A stretch of 64,000 nucleotides of DNA from Saprospiraceae bacterium (GTDB lineage Bacteria > Bacteroidota > Bacteroidia > Chitinophagales > Saprospiraceae). The stretch covers positions 1 to 64,000 of the forward strand of contig CATQHI010000006.1 in NCBI GenBank assembly GCA_958295895.1, read 5' to 3'. The notes under the pieces are model-generated. The model worked only from the letters and a program-made list of their open reading frames with translations. It was not told where the DNA came from and searched no databases. Below, piece by piece: positions 54,525 through 63,665 of this stretch. The position numbers and the translations under genes were made by a program. Each line of letters opens with the position of its first letter. Position 1 is the first letter of the stretch.

Positions 54525-55817
54525 TTAACCTTCAAACAACACACCGTACAATTCCCCAACCTCCCCCCTCGACTTAGTCATCAATCCTTGCCGCTGTTTG
54601 GCGTCACCAAAAGTTGCAAGGAGTATCTCTTGCCAGTCATACGGTTGGCAGGAAGGCTTTACGGCCAGTAGTAAGCGCAGGGCGGCGGGGTCCGTAAATG
54701 CTTTCCGGATGACCCGGTGGGGCGGCAAGTCTTCCTGTGCACAAGACACCAAGTTCAGGTAGTGTGGCAAGCTCTGCTCGGTGATACCGTAGCGCTCGAC
54801 GAAGGCCACCGCAAAGCGGCTCTTTACGTACTGGTGTTCGTCGTCGACGATCTCGAGATAGCGATCGAGCAGGAGAAAGTAATCAGGACTCGCCAGCGCA
54901 AGGGCGAAGACCGCGAAGGTACCGGGCAGGGCGGGCTCCTCCTCATCCAGGTCAAGCAACCAGTGGTCCTCCACCATCGCTAGGTCGGCATAGCGTTCCA
55001 GCAGGGGGTGCAGTTCCGGGAAGCGTACGGCCCCGGCGGCCAGGTAGTGGGCGCCGACTTTCTTGAGCCCCTTCACCGGCAGGGTCTGCTTCTCCTTCGT
55101 GGAGCATTTGAGCGAAAAGCTATGCGGAAATTCCGGCAGATCCAGCAACTGGCAGATCAGCGTGTAGGCGGTTTGGTAGGCCTGGGGCACGTCCTGTAGT
55201 AGCGTGACGGCAATGCTTGCGAAGGCGTCGTTGGCCCGCAGACGCACGTACTCGTCGGCGTAGTTGGCCAGGGCCGGGTCGAGGGCACCGCTTCCGTGTT
55301 TTTTCAGTTGCTTGACGAGATCGGACCCAAGGGCCGTCACCAGATCGAAAAGACGCTTCACCTGTACACTGGCGTAGCTCGGTCCGTACTTCTGATGGCT
55401 GGGGGCGAGGTAGCACACGAAGCGGAGAAACTCCTCGTCCTCAGGTCCAAGCGGAGCAACCGGCTCGCGGACCTTCCAGTAGGTACCTGAGCGGGTCTGG
55501 GTGAAGTCGGCGTAGCGTTCGGTGATCTGCGCTTCGACCCAGTGATCAAGAGGATCCCGATAGCGCCGGAAGCCAGTTTCGGGTCCGGGGGCCAGGCGTA
55601 GGCGTTCGAAGAAAGCGGTGTGGCCTTCCAAGTCCAGCGGCCGCGTAGTGAGGAAGTACCGTACGGTCGTATCGAGCAGGAAGCGTTCGCCGGTGTCCAG
55701 CACCAGCGGGAAAGGGTAGTCGGAACTGACGGTGTATCCCTGACCGGTTTCCAGGGCGGTGAGGAGGCGTTCTAGGAGGGCTTCGTTGCCGGGGATGGTG
55801 GTGCGGTAGTTTACCAT
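54525..55817 (-). CDS. Hypothetical protein of 430 residues
   Basis: Soluble, no signal peptide or membrane helix. Residues 1-110 include YRTTIPGNEALLERLL; 170-330 are Leu-rich and probably helical, in places like HEAT-type repeats; the end (SRGEVGELYGVLFEG) is compact. I do not recognise a catalytic motif; a DUF6138-like identity is possible but unverified. A TACCTTAC sequence just before the ATG may be its -7 box. Convergent with katG (13-bp gap). Confidence 0.6.
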   Translation of the reverse strand: MVNYRTTIPGNEALLERLLTALETGQGYTVSSDYPFPLVLDTGERFLLDTTVRYFLTTRPLDLEGHTAFFERLRLAPGPETGFRRYRDPLDHWVEAQITERYADFTQTRSGTYWKVREPVAPLGPEDEEFLRFVCYLAPSHQKYGPSYASVQVKRLFDLVTALGSDLVKQLKKHGSGALDPALANYADEYVRLRANDAFASIAVTLLQDVPQAYQTAYTLICQLLDLPEFPHSFSLKCSTKEKQTLPVKGLKKVGAHYLAAGAVRFPELHPLLERYADLAMVEDHWLLDLDEEEPALPGTFAVFALALASPDYFLLLDRYLEIVDDEHQYVKSRFAVAFVERYGITEQSLPHYLNLVSCAQEDLPPHRVIRKAFTDPAALRLLLAVKPSCQPYDWQEILLATFGDAKQRQGLMTKSRGEVGELYGVLFEG

Positions 55818-55880
55818 GGCGCTGGTAAGGTAGCTTGCACCACCTAGTTGAACTTAGCTTTAGCCACCAACCTTACCCCG

Positions 55881-56021
55881 GTGCCAGATTCCATATTCCT
55901 ACTGCGGGGCGACGATACCCTCCAGCAGTTTTTGGGCGGGGACGCAGGTGCGGAGTGGGAGGAGGGCAAGTTGTGGACGTTTTTGGGGGTGTTTGATTGG
56001 TTTGTGGAGCAGATACGGTAA
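55881..56021 (+). CDS. Possible 46-residue ORF
   Basis: GTG-initiated frame VPDSIFLLRGDDTLQQF followed by GGDAGAEWEEGKLWTFLG, rich in Trp/Phe at the end. It contains a 2-mismatch copy of the dispersed motif (GGDAGA). No homolog is recognised; it could be a gene fragment. The rest of 55818-56161 appears non-coding. Confidence 0.25.
   Translation: MPDSIFLLRGDDTLQQFLGGDAGAEWEEGKLWTFLGVFDWFVEQIR
55934..55952 (+). repeat. Dispersed 19-bp motif, 17/19 variant
   Basis: Two mismatches (A at 9, G at 19). Lies in the gap between the 430-aa gene and the VapBC-like remnant. Confidence 0.5.
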
Positions 56022-56161
56022 TTAGGGTAGCTTACGCTAGATATAATTGGACATGAGAACCGCACAAAATGAGTAGTATGACTAAGTAGCATCCGTCCAT
56101 CAGCCCCCTCTGTCGACCGCAACGTTTGCTCGGCTTTACCTCTTCCTTTGTAAATTTCGCC

Positions 56162-56395
56162 ATGACATCACCACAAAGCTACCGGGTTACGATCAAGAAG
56201 GCTTCTGCTCTTGCTATCCTAGAGTCGCTTATGGCTATGCAAGCCATAGGGCTGGAGCCCGAGCCAGGGACTGGTAGTCGCCAGCGGGCCGATATTCAAT
56301 CTTTGCGGGGAAGTGTGAAACGCGAAGCTGGCGAGGCGATGCTGCGGCATACGGAGCTGGCACGCAACGGATGGGAAAAGGAAGATTTGGAATGA
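56162..56395 (+). CDS. Small protein in antitoxin position
   Basis: A 77-residue protein (MTSPQSYRVTIKKASALAIL, charged helical C-terminus ending GWEKEDLE). It overlaps the following fragment by the ATGA arrangement common in toxin-antitoxin pairs. TAAATTTCG sits 2 bp before the ATG. A VapB-like or other antitoxin identity is suggested only by position and size. Confidence 0.45.
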   Translation: MTSPQSYRVTIKKASALAILESLMAMQAIGLEPEPGTGSRQRADIQSLRGSVKREAGEAMLRHTELARNGWEKEDLE

Positions 56396-56553
56396 CTTTA
56401 GTGGATACTAACACTCGTTCGAAGGTGCTGCCGGGTTTCCTTTATGGTATTATTGGAGTGAGGAATTACTTGATGCTCAATCGCTTGATTGGAGGAAACG
56501 CGTCATCCATACTAATTTGGAAAGCGGAGAAGTTTGCTGGTAAGCGAGGCTAA
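56391..56553 (+). pseudogene. Probable truncated PIN-domain (VapC-like) toxin
   Basis: Begins MTLVDTNTRS, like the first strand of PIN-domain toxins with the first catalytic Asp, but after about ten residues the sequence (KVLPGFLYGIIGVRNYLML) no longer fits, and the frame stops at 53 residues instead of about 130. It looks like a toxin start joined to unrelated sequence. Low confidence because the match is short. Confidence 0.3.
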
Positions 56554-56614
56554 CGGTACATGTATAAACTTCAAACACCTACCTTAAGCCTGCCTATAAG
56601 CTCACTCCAGTTAC

Positions 56615-58646
56615 ATGTCTTCCAATCCAGTTTCTTCCTCCTTCAGCCTCGAAGCGCTGTGGCAACACTTCGAGTTCACCCCAAACGAGGGCTAGCGCCG
56701 TGCCATTGCGTACGTGGACGGCCCTCTGCTGCTCACCGCTGGCCCCGGTTCCGGCAAAACACGTGTGCTGCTATGGCGGACCGTCAACCTTATCACTTTT
56801 CACGGAGTATCACCTAGTGAAATCTTCCTGGCCACCTTCACCGAGAAGGCAGCGCGGCAACTCAAAGAAGGTCTACAGCAGTACCTGGGATTCGTAACCA
56901 ACCAAACTGGGAAAGCCTACGATCTCTCCGATATGGCGATCGGTACAGTGCACGCCATTTGCCAGCAGCTACTCACCGATCGGCGGTTCTCACGGGGTGG
57001 TGATCGACGGGTCGTACCCCGCCTGATGGACCAACTCGGACAGTACTTCTATCTCAGCAGGCAAGTTTGGAAGGACTTAATGGAGCACGGCGGTTTTTCC
57101 ATCAGCGAGGAATATGGTAGTTACCAAGCTGGCCATCAGTTTGTAAATGGATATCTAGATCCGAAGGATAATCCCCCCGGTAGCCGGCACTTTGCAGTGC
57201 AGAATATTCAGCGTGTATTCAACCGGTTTAGTGAGGAAATGATCGGTGACCGGGAGGTAGTCGAGTCCGAGGCAGCGGACGATACGATGCTGCGGTTGTA
57301 CGCACACTACCGAAATGGGCTAAAGGACAAGTATGCCGCAAAACCGACTTCTCGCTCTTGCAGTCTTCGTTGCTCTCCGTACTCACTTCGCACCCGCGTA
57401 CCCGCCAAATATTTCGTCATGTTATCGTTGATGAGTACCAGGACACGAACGCCGTACAGGAGCAACTGTACTTTCTGCTTGCCGAGGGGCACCAAAATAT
57501 CTGTGTCGTAGGGGATGACGATCAGGCCCTCTACCGCTTCCGGGGAGCTACGGTGGAGAACCTGGTGAAATTCGAGAGTCGCTGTACACAACGTTTAGGC
57601 ATCAAGCCACGACGGGTCAATTTACAGATCAACTACCGTAGCCGTAAAGCGATCGTAGACTGCTATACCCGGTTTATGGTCGAAGCCGACTGGACCAAAC
57701 AGCAGGAAGGGCACTACCGGGTGATGGACAAGGGGATACGTGCGAATAGCACTGATGCGGGTGTCAGCGTAGTTACCACAAACCGGCAAGACGATCGCGA
57801 CGCCGCCTTCGCGCAAATCGCCGCGCGTGTAAAAGCAATGAAAGAGATGGGTTGCATTGAGGATTACAATCAGGTGGCCTGTTCTTCGAACGCAACTACG
57901 AAATGCTGCGTGCGGAAGGCGGCAGGCCGCTTACCGGCTTCATGCGCGCCAAAGCCCTCAACCAGGTCAAGCAGTATTACGCCAAGATGCGGGAGGTAGC
58001 CGATAAGGTGACCGAGACGGAGGTGAAGCTATCTTTACCAGAACAGCGCACCCCCGACGGGCGGCGCTTCAGCATCGAAGGGGTGGTGGATATCGTCAAG
58101 GAAGACGATGAGATCGTGATGTACGACATCAAGACCCACCAACCGGAGATGATTCGCGACAACCAGGAGCTCTACGCCGAGCAGCTGAATGTATACGCCT
58201 ATATCTACCAGACCCTACGGGGAAACCAGCTCGATGAAACGGCCATCATCTGTACCAGTTTCCCGTCGAGTCTCGACGAAGCCCTGAAGTCCCAGAATGC
58301 CGCCCGCATCACCCGCGAATTCATGCAGTGGAATTCCGTCATCTCCATCCCCTTCGACCAGGAGGGCGTGGATCGGATGATCGAGAACTTCGGCAAGGTG
58401 ATCGACCGCATCGAGACTAAGGACTTTGCCCCGCCACAACTGGATCGCCTACGGGAAAAGTTCGGAGAGGGTAGGGGAGTGTTCGCTAACAAGATCTGCC
58501 GGCAGTGTGACGCCCGCTTCAGCTGCGAGAGCTACCGTGCCTTCGCCCGCCAGCGGTACGGCCGTGGATTCGACTTCCGCCGCTTCTTCGCCGAGGACCG
58601 CGACGAAAACGAGCAGGAGGACTGGATCACCGGCAATCTGGGCTAA
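56615..58646 (+). pseudogene. UvrD/Rep-family helicase with PD-(D/E)XK nuclease, degraded
   Basis: The gene begins MSSNPVSSSFSLEALWQHF at 56615. Damage: (1) TAG at 56693-56695, where FTPNEG-stop-RRAIAYVDGP suggests Gln; (2) a lost A near 57336-57339, after which the frame resumes as KTDFSLLQSSLLSVL; (3) an internal deletion near 57876-57882 where NQVA joins LFFERNYEMLRAEGG. Remaining motifs: Walker A AGPGSGKTRV, DEYQDTN, VVGDDDQALYRFRGA, INYRSRKA, and a C-terminal nuclease domain with VVDIVKEDDEIVMYDIKTH and the Cys cluster CRQCDARFSC. Helicase motifs IV-VI are missing. It was probably a defence or repair helicase-nuclease. Confidence 0.85.
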
Positions 58647-58739
58647 GTACAATGCTGCCTCCGGCTGCGCTGGTATACCGAATGCACTAGTATGGTACAC
58701 TTTCAATTAAGTGGGATCGATCTGACTGGTTACCTTCCG

Positions 58740-59153
58740 TCACTTCAGGGAAAAATAGAACCGCCACACCGCCCGCCCGCCTGCGTAGCGACCGTTACCT
58801 TCCGTTACGGTGACATCCAGATAGAAACTTTCATCCGTAAGAGCTTTCTGAAGCAGGTCTGCGGTTAGCACCCGGGTCGTATGTCCATCGTCGATATACT
58901 TTTCATTTGTCTCCTCAACAGCCACGGAAAGTTCATAGCGGTTAACAGGTTCAAGCCTCACAGCACGTCCACGCTCCAGGGGATTACCATTCAGCCATAC
59001 GCTGTGGGTCCACTCATTGCCAACGTGCTGATTTAGGATTAGCTCAGCATCAACGTAGGTGAGGCTGAGGGAGGATTGACCGCGTAGAGAATCTGCACTA
59101 CCGAAGAGTAGGATAACTACTATCAAAAGGTATGCGGCCATCAGTGATCTCAT
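58740..59153 (-). CDS. Small secreted hypothetical protein
   Basis: A 137-residue protein with a signal peptide (MRSLMAAYLLIVVILLFG, cleavage around RGQ) and a beta-rich mature part (SLSLTYVDAELILNQHVGNE, AGGRAVWRFYFSLK). Its first codon overlaps the end of the UPF1-like helicase gene by 4 bp, so it is probably expressed with it. No family recognised. Confidence 0.6.
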   Translation of the reverse strand: MRSLMAAYLLIVVILLFGSADSLRGQSSLSLTYVDAELILNQHVGNEWTHSVWLNGNPLERGRAVRLEPVNRYELSVAVEETNEKYIDDGHTTRVLTADLLQKALTDESFYLDVTVTEGNGRYAGGRAVWRFYFSLK

Positions 59154-61546
59154 ACCTCTACCTCCTCCGCCACCGACACCAACCCGTGCAGCAACTGTCC
59201 CGGCCAGTTCCCCCAGTTGTCAGCGTTACAGACGATAATCAGTTCCTTCTTCGCACGGCTCACTGCCGTATTGATGACGTTGAGTCCCTTCGAGCCCACG
59301 TTATTGGTGTCCGTAAACCAGTGGGGGGAGGCATTTGCCACGCTAAGAATGACCGTATCCCACTCCCGGCCCTGACTCTTGTGCACGGTGAGAATGCGTT
59401 CTTCCTTTTGATCCTTTGGCATCTTGTGGCCTAGGGCAGCAATTTGCGCGCGGTATGGTGCCAACGTGACGTAATTAGCTTTAGGGTTTTCCCTACGCAT
59501 TGCCGTTACCAACTTCAAGACTTCAGCCACCTCACCCGACGAGGTGTTCTTCTTGTCCTTCGCATCACGTAGCGCGTGGATTACCCTGATTCTCGTACTG
59601 TGTTTCTTAGCCGCACTCCTGAACGCTCCGCCGTACACGTACTGACTTAAGATATCCGCTAGTTGCTTCCCGAAGCGGTGCGTAGCCGTTAGCTGCGACC
59701 ACGCCATCACCTCACTGAGTGGGGGGTGCGTATTCTTCAAGTAGAAATTTCTGCACGCCGAGGAGGTATGCTCGCCAAAGAGAAATCCGACGTGCAGGGC
59801 CGATTCCGCCCACAGATACATCTCCCCAAAGCCCGCCACCTTCTCAATGTCGGTATCGTTGATCTCACAGACCGGCGGCAGCTGCATATGATCACCCAGA
59901 AAGGTGATCGGCACGCGGTGGTTAAACAGCGTAAGGGCTTTCACCTGATTGGCGTAGCCGGCCTCGTCTAGAAATAGGTGATCGACTTCCATCTTCCGGT
60001 TGGCGTAGCGGCCGATGTAGGTATCCAGCGTCACGGCGATGATGGCCGCCCGTTCCTCCCGCTCTTCTGTACCCGAAGCCTCGAGATCGGCACGTTCCTT
60101 CTCGTACTCCGCACGGGTAGCGGCGAGCATCTCAGGACTGTACCCAATGTAGGCCTTCGCCAGGGCGGCCTTACCATCTAACTCCTCCAGGTGGTCATCG
60201 ATCTTCACGAGTAGTTCCGCAGGCTCTTCCAGGACGGTTCCACCACTGGTCTCGACCAGGTCCCTCATCCAGTCGTAGGTAGCTAACTGCGTAAGTAGTT
60301 GGGTGTGGACGTTGCTGAGTACCCTTTCCACTTGTTGTTTCGCTTTTCTGGTAGTCTGTAGCCGCTCGTACAGCACATCGTAATCCTGCTGATGAAAGAG
60401 TTTTTCCTTCTCCAACTCCTCGATACGTTTCTGGTGTCCTACTATATCGGTTTCGACATCTTCGCGGGCGCTGCCGAACCAGCTCTTCACCTTCGTCCAG
60501 AAGCTATCCCGCTTTTTCACCAGCTGCACGATGGTGGCTTGCCTTGCGGCGATCTCCTTATCGGGGTAGTCTACGTCAATCTTCTTTTTTCGTACCGCGA
60601 TGGCTGCGGCCTTTTCCTCTTCCACCCGCTCGCGTAGCGCGGCGGCCCGCTGCTCCACCCGCCCAGGGTGAGTCGCGACCTGCTTCTTCAGGTCCGTCAG
60701 GTCTTCCTCCTCCGCACGCACCTCCTGTAGCGTATCCAGAATTTTCAGTTGCGCGTCGATCTCGTCGATCTTCTTCTGGATGCCCATCACCTCGCACACT
60801 TCGGGGAACTCGTTGGCGAAGGCCTTAGTGGGCGTACCGAGCCGCAGTATCCGCTCCCGACTTACGCCCTCCAGGTCGGTCATCTCCATCATTCCACGCA
60901 GCACCTGCTCCAGCGAAAGGTTAGTTGGGGCTACGATGCCGACCTTCTTCCCCGCCCGGATATACCGTAGCGCGGAGTAGGCCAGTACGAATTGTGTCTT
61001 CCCCGTACCCGGCGCGCCCCACACGTAGGAGAACGGCTTGGTGGAGATCATCTCAATCGCCTGCACCTGCTCCTCACTCGGCGTCTTACCGGATAAAGCC
61101 TCGCTCGCTATATCAAATTGGGCATTGAGGGACGATGCCTCGTCTGGGATGGCGATCTCCGCCCCATTTACTTCATACCAGGATTTGGTACGCTCGATCA
61201 GAAACCGGAGGTCACTCACCACGACGATCTCTTCCTTCTTCAGTGCGTTAAAGATTGGCAGATACTCATCCTTCGGCCGCACTACCAGTAGGCCCTTGTC
61301 GCGATCGTAGTACTTCACCTTCACAGCCCCCGTATCCAATTCGTACGTTAGCACACTCAGTTTGAAGAAGATTGACTCTAGACTAAATAGTCGTTTCCCG
61401 ATGGTGAGGCTGAACACCTTCGACCCTTCCTTCCGCTCGATCTTGCTCACCTTCACCTCGTCCCGGCCCTTCTTCTGCTCCTCCATCCACGACAGCATCT
61501 TCGTCGCGCTCGCAGTGGCCGTAGCCTGTATCTCCTGGGGTGTCAT
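59150..61546 (-). CDS. UPF1-like superfamily I helicase
   Basis: A 798-residue protein if started at MTPQEIQATATAS (61546); the frame continues upstream to 61645 but that part is encoded over the dispersed motif and reads CTCGPALPYL. Motifs: Walker A WGAPGTGKTQFV, a long coiled coil (about 260-450), HLFLDEAGYANQ (II), LGDHMQLPPV (III), THRFGKQLADIL (IV), VHKSQGREWDTVIL (V) and NTAVSRAKKELI (VI). This is the AAA_11/AAA_12 helicase type. Its N-terminal 150 residues are unique. It may act in RNA/DNA processing or defence, given the broken nuclease and methylase genes around it. Confidence 0.85.
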   Translation of the reverse strand: MTPQEIQATATASATKMLSWMEEQKKGRDEVKVSKIERKEGSKVFSLTIGKRLFSLESIFFKLSVLTYELDTGAVKVKYYDRDKGLLVVRPKDEYLPIFNALKKEEIVVVSDLRFLIERTKSWYEVNGAEIAIPDEASSLNAQFDIASEALSGKTPSEEQVQAIEMISTKPFSYVWGAPGTGKTQFVLAYSALRYIRAGKKVGIVAPTNLSLEQVLRGMMEMTDLEGVSRERILRLGTPTKAFANEFPEVCEVMGIQKKIDEIDAQLKILDTLQEVRAEEEDLTDLKKQVATHPGRVEQRAAALRERVEEEKAAAIAVRKKKIDVDYPDKEIAARQATIVQLVKKRDSFWTKVKSWFGSAREDVETDIVGHQKRIEELEKEKLFHQQDYDVLYERLQTTRKAKQQVERVLSNVHTQLLTQLATYDWMRDLVETSGGTVLEEPAELLVKIDDHLEELDGKAALAKAYIGYSPEMLAATRAEYEKERADLEASGTEEREERAAIIAVTLDTYIGRYANRKMEVDHLFLDEAGYANQVKALTLFNHRVPITFLGDHMQLPPVCEINDTDIEKVAGFGEMYLWAESALHVGFLFGEHTSSACRNFYLKNTHPPLSEVMAWSQLTATHRFGKQLADILSQYVYGGAFRSAAKKHSTRIRVIHALRDAKDKKNTSSGEVAEVLKLVTAMRRENPKANYVTLAPYRAQIAALGHKMPKDQKEERILTVHKSQGREWDTVILSVANASPHWFTDTNNVGSKGLNVINTAVSRAKKELIIVCNADNWGNWPGQLLHGLVSVAEEVEV

Positions 61547-61584
61547 CTCGTAAGGGGTGTAGCATTCTTCCGTAAGGTAAGGCA

Positions 61585-61603
61585 GGGCGGGGCCGCAGGT
61601 GCA
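61585..61603 (+). repeat. Dispersed 19-bp motif, exact copy
   Basis: Exact consensus between the divergent UPF1-like helicase and methyltransferase remnant, upstream of the helicase start. Confidence 0.8.
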
Positions 61604-61670
61604 ACGAAGTTCCCTACCTTGCCCATCGTCGCCCCAAGTGTACATCGTAAATTGTCTATCGTAGATCGAG

Positions 61671-62118
61671 ATGCCCCTCCAGCCGTTCCAACCTCACTAT
61701 CCCTTTACCGACGAAAAACTTGCCGCCCTCCGCACCATCGTACCCTAAGCCTTCGAGGACGGCCGCCTCAACTTCGACACCCTCCGCAAGGTACTGGAGC
61801 CTAACCTCGACCCGGAGGGCACCGTCGACGATGACGGCGAACGCTTCGGCCTCCTCTGGCCCGGTAAAAAGGAGGCCCGCCGGCTAGCCGCCATTCCGAG
61901 TAAGGGCACGCTAGCCCCCGTGTACGGACAGGGACTGAAGGCCGACGGCACCCCCGACAACGACGGCCACAACGACTCGCGCAACGTCTTCATCGAGGGC
62001 GAAAACCTGGAGGTGCTCAAGATCATGCAAAAGGCCTACGCCGGCCGCGTGAAGATGATCTACATCGACCCGCCCTACAATACCGGCAACGACTTCGTAT
62101 ACGACGACAACCAGGATA
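61671..62118 (+). pseudogene. Site-specific DNA methyltransferase (Mod-type) remnant
   Basis: Starts MPLQPFQPHYPFTDEKLAAL, has an in-frame TAA at 61746-61748 (TIVP-stop-AFEDG), then continues to the DPPY catalytic motif in IYIDPPYNTGNDFVYDDN. Homologs are 600 residues or more; here the gene ends at about 62112-62121, joined to the antisense AbiEii toxin. The GRLNFDTLRKVLEPN segment before the motif is typical of type III Mod and adenine-N6 enzymes. No restriction partner remains. Confidence 0.85.
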
Positions 62119-62520
62119 GTGTCGGAGTACGGCATCGATATCTAACGGGTCGTTGGGCCGACGCTCCGGCCGGTCGTCAAAAGCAATTAGTTTGAGTAAG
62201 ACAACGGCCGGGATGAAGCAGACCTTCAGGGTATCATCTTCAATTCGGATATCTTCCAGGGCGTGCAGGTAGGTCTCCATAAAGCCGTCCAGTCTCACCT
62301 CGACCAACCCTTGCCCATCGACTATCACCTTCCCATTTTGCTCTATCTCACCGAAGGGTAGGAGGTCCACCGGGATGCCATACGGGGAGTTCAAACAAAA
62401 GGCGTTGTGGGGTGCGGAACGGTAGGCGTGGTCGCGAATCAGCCTTGTCCTGAGTCGATGATATACTTCTATTTGCTTGAGGTGCGGGTTATGTAACGCG
62501 CTATAGAGAAGGTCGGACAT
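62023..62520 (-). pseudogene. AbiEii-type nucleotidyltransferase toxin, 3'-truncated
   Basis: The true part (62520 down to about 62116) is the C-terminal portion-like AbiEii/DUF1814 pattern: KVIVDGQGLVEVRLDGFMETY, FIPAVVLLKLIAFDDRP, NDPLDIDAVLRHY. After LRHY the frame enters the complement of the methyltransferase remnant and ends in an Arg-rich nonsense tail. Its ATG overlaps the AbiEi gene by 20 bp. Such toxins transfer nucleotides to RNA targets; this copy is probably inactive. Confidence 0.7.
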
Positions 62521-63472
62521 GCGTTTCGTAAAGTTGTGCCGCCGCCGCTAAGTTTCTCGACGTTGGCCGGTACCGCAGATCAGCGTATACCAGTAGTAAA
62601 TTAACGGTTAATTCTTCGCTAGGAATACCAGTCCAGAACTGACGCACAATCTCTACGGGGCCCTCCTCTCCGGCCGGTACTAGATCGAGCATTCTGGCTA
62701 GTCCATGAAAGGACTGGTCCGTGTAAAGCGTAGCGCGGTCACCAATCAAGTCGGTGCCGAGCATGTCGGCAGCTAGTTCGCCCCCTAGCGTGTTTGGGGC
62801 ACAGTTTCTTGCCAAATCATGTGGCCCGGTGTCGCGTCCGAAGGAGAAGTATGCTGACTTCAGTCTGGGGCGTAGTATCCTGTTGTACGCGGTCACCCAG
62901 TTTTCAACTAGCTCAGCCTGTTTGTTGAGCCCATATAACTTCGGTCTTGTCTCTATCAGGTAAGCCGAGGAGAGTAGATCCTTTACTGTTTTACTTACGG
63001 TGTCAATGCTCACACCGGCTAACTCGCCAATCTCCCGGTAAGGGCGATTGATAGCATCATTGATGAGAAACTGGTACACCACCCGCAGTCCCGCCTGGGT
63101 GAACGCCCTACCTTTTGGTATAGGGGAGACTCGTGCCGACTTTCCGGTCTCAATATAGACTAAGACCTCGCCGGCAATGCTTAAGTAAGCGTTTCCGATA
63201 GCATCGAGGTAGTTGATCTCGTGTTCCCTCAGGTACCTTTTGGCCGCAGCGCTGATGTAGTGCGAGACCAAAAGATGAGCTTCTTCAGGAGACCTTTCTA
63301 CACTGCTCGCTTTAGGGGCAGTGACTGATTTAGCTACGCTGTAGGAAAATTGATGGCGGTTTCCGTGATCGCTCAGTATTATATGCTTATCACTGGCGAC
63401 GGTCAGTGATAATCCGGTCAACGTAGCGAAGTTGGCCACGCTGGTTTCAACAATGTCATCTAGGTCATTCAT
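62501..63472 (-). CDS. Type IV toxin-antitoxin AbiEi-family antitoxin/repressor
   Basis: A 323-residue protein starting MNDLDDIVETSV at 63472 (the frame opens 48 bp earlier, within the promoter). N-terminal region 70-130 is a divergent domain; 115-190 contains a winged-helix DNA-binding segment (REIGELAGVSIDTVSKTVKDL); 200-320 is the antitoxin domain (LGGELAADMLGTDLIG). AbiEi antitoxins counter AbiEii and repress their own promoter. Its partner here is truncated, so it may now act only as a regulator, or counter toxins elsewhere. Confidence 0.75.
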   Translation of the reverse strand: MNDLDDIVETSVANFATLTGLSLTVASDKHIILSDHGNRHQFSYSVAKSVTAPKASSVERSPEEAHLLVSHYISAAAKRYLREHEINYLDAIGNAYLSIAGEVLVYIETGKSARVSPIPKGRAFTQAGLRVVYQFLINDAINRPYREIGELAGVSIDTVSKTVKDLLSSAYLIETRPKLYGLNKQAELVENWVTAYNRILRPRLKSAYFSFGRDTGPHDLARNCAPNTLGGELAADMLGTDLIGDRATLYTDQSFHGLARMLDLVPAGEEGPVEIVRQFWTGIPSEELTVNLLLVYADLRYRPTSRNLAAAAQLYETHVRPSL

Positions 63473-63483
63473 ATGGGTGTACG

Positions 63484-63491
63484 CAAAGGTA
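63484..63491 (-). promoter_or_regulatory. -7 promoter element TACCTTTG of the AbiEi gene
   Basis: Exact TAnnTTTG on the - strand, with TTTG at 63515-63512 as the -33 element and a 20-nt spacer. Start codon 11 bp downstream. Confidence 0.65.
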
Positions 63492-63495
63492 GCAC

Positions 63496-63512
63496 GTATG
63501 TTTAAAACATAC
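63496..63512. promoter_or_regulatory. Palindromic operator GTATGTTT-A-AAACATAC
   Basis: A perfect 8-bp inverted repeat with one central base, located between the -33 and -7 elements. A bound repressor would block RNA polymerase; AbiEi autoregulation is the likely use. Confidence 0.6.
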
Positions 63513-63665
63513 AAAGTCAAATAGCATACAATCTAGCCGGCTGCGAAACCGAACATTTAATCACCGATGCCAATTCGTGAACTACCACGCTACTACCTAC
63601 CTTACACCCCCCAAACAACCAACCCCCCTTCACCAACCCCCCCCCGCACCAGCGCCCCCGCCCAA

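Noticed and set aside
61549-61645. N-terminal extension of the UPF1-like helicase
   Set aside because: The extra 33 residues are read across the dispersed motif and a promoter-like TACCTTAC; the start at 61546 is more natural.
56693-61748. Stop-codon recoding (TAG/TAA read as an amino acid) in the broken genes
   Set aside because: TAG and TAA are the normal ends of many intact genes here, and the affected genes carry other lesions, so nonsense mutation is simpler.
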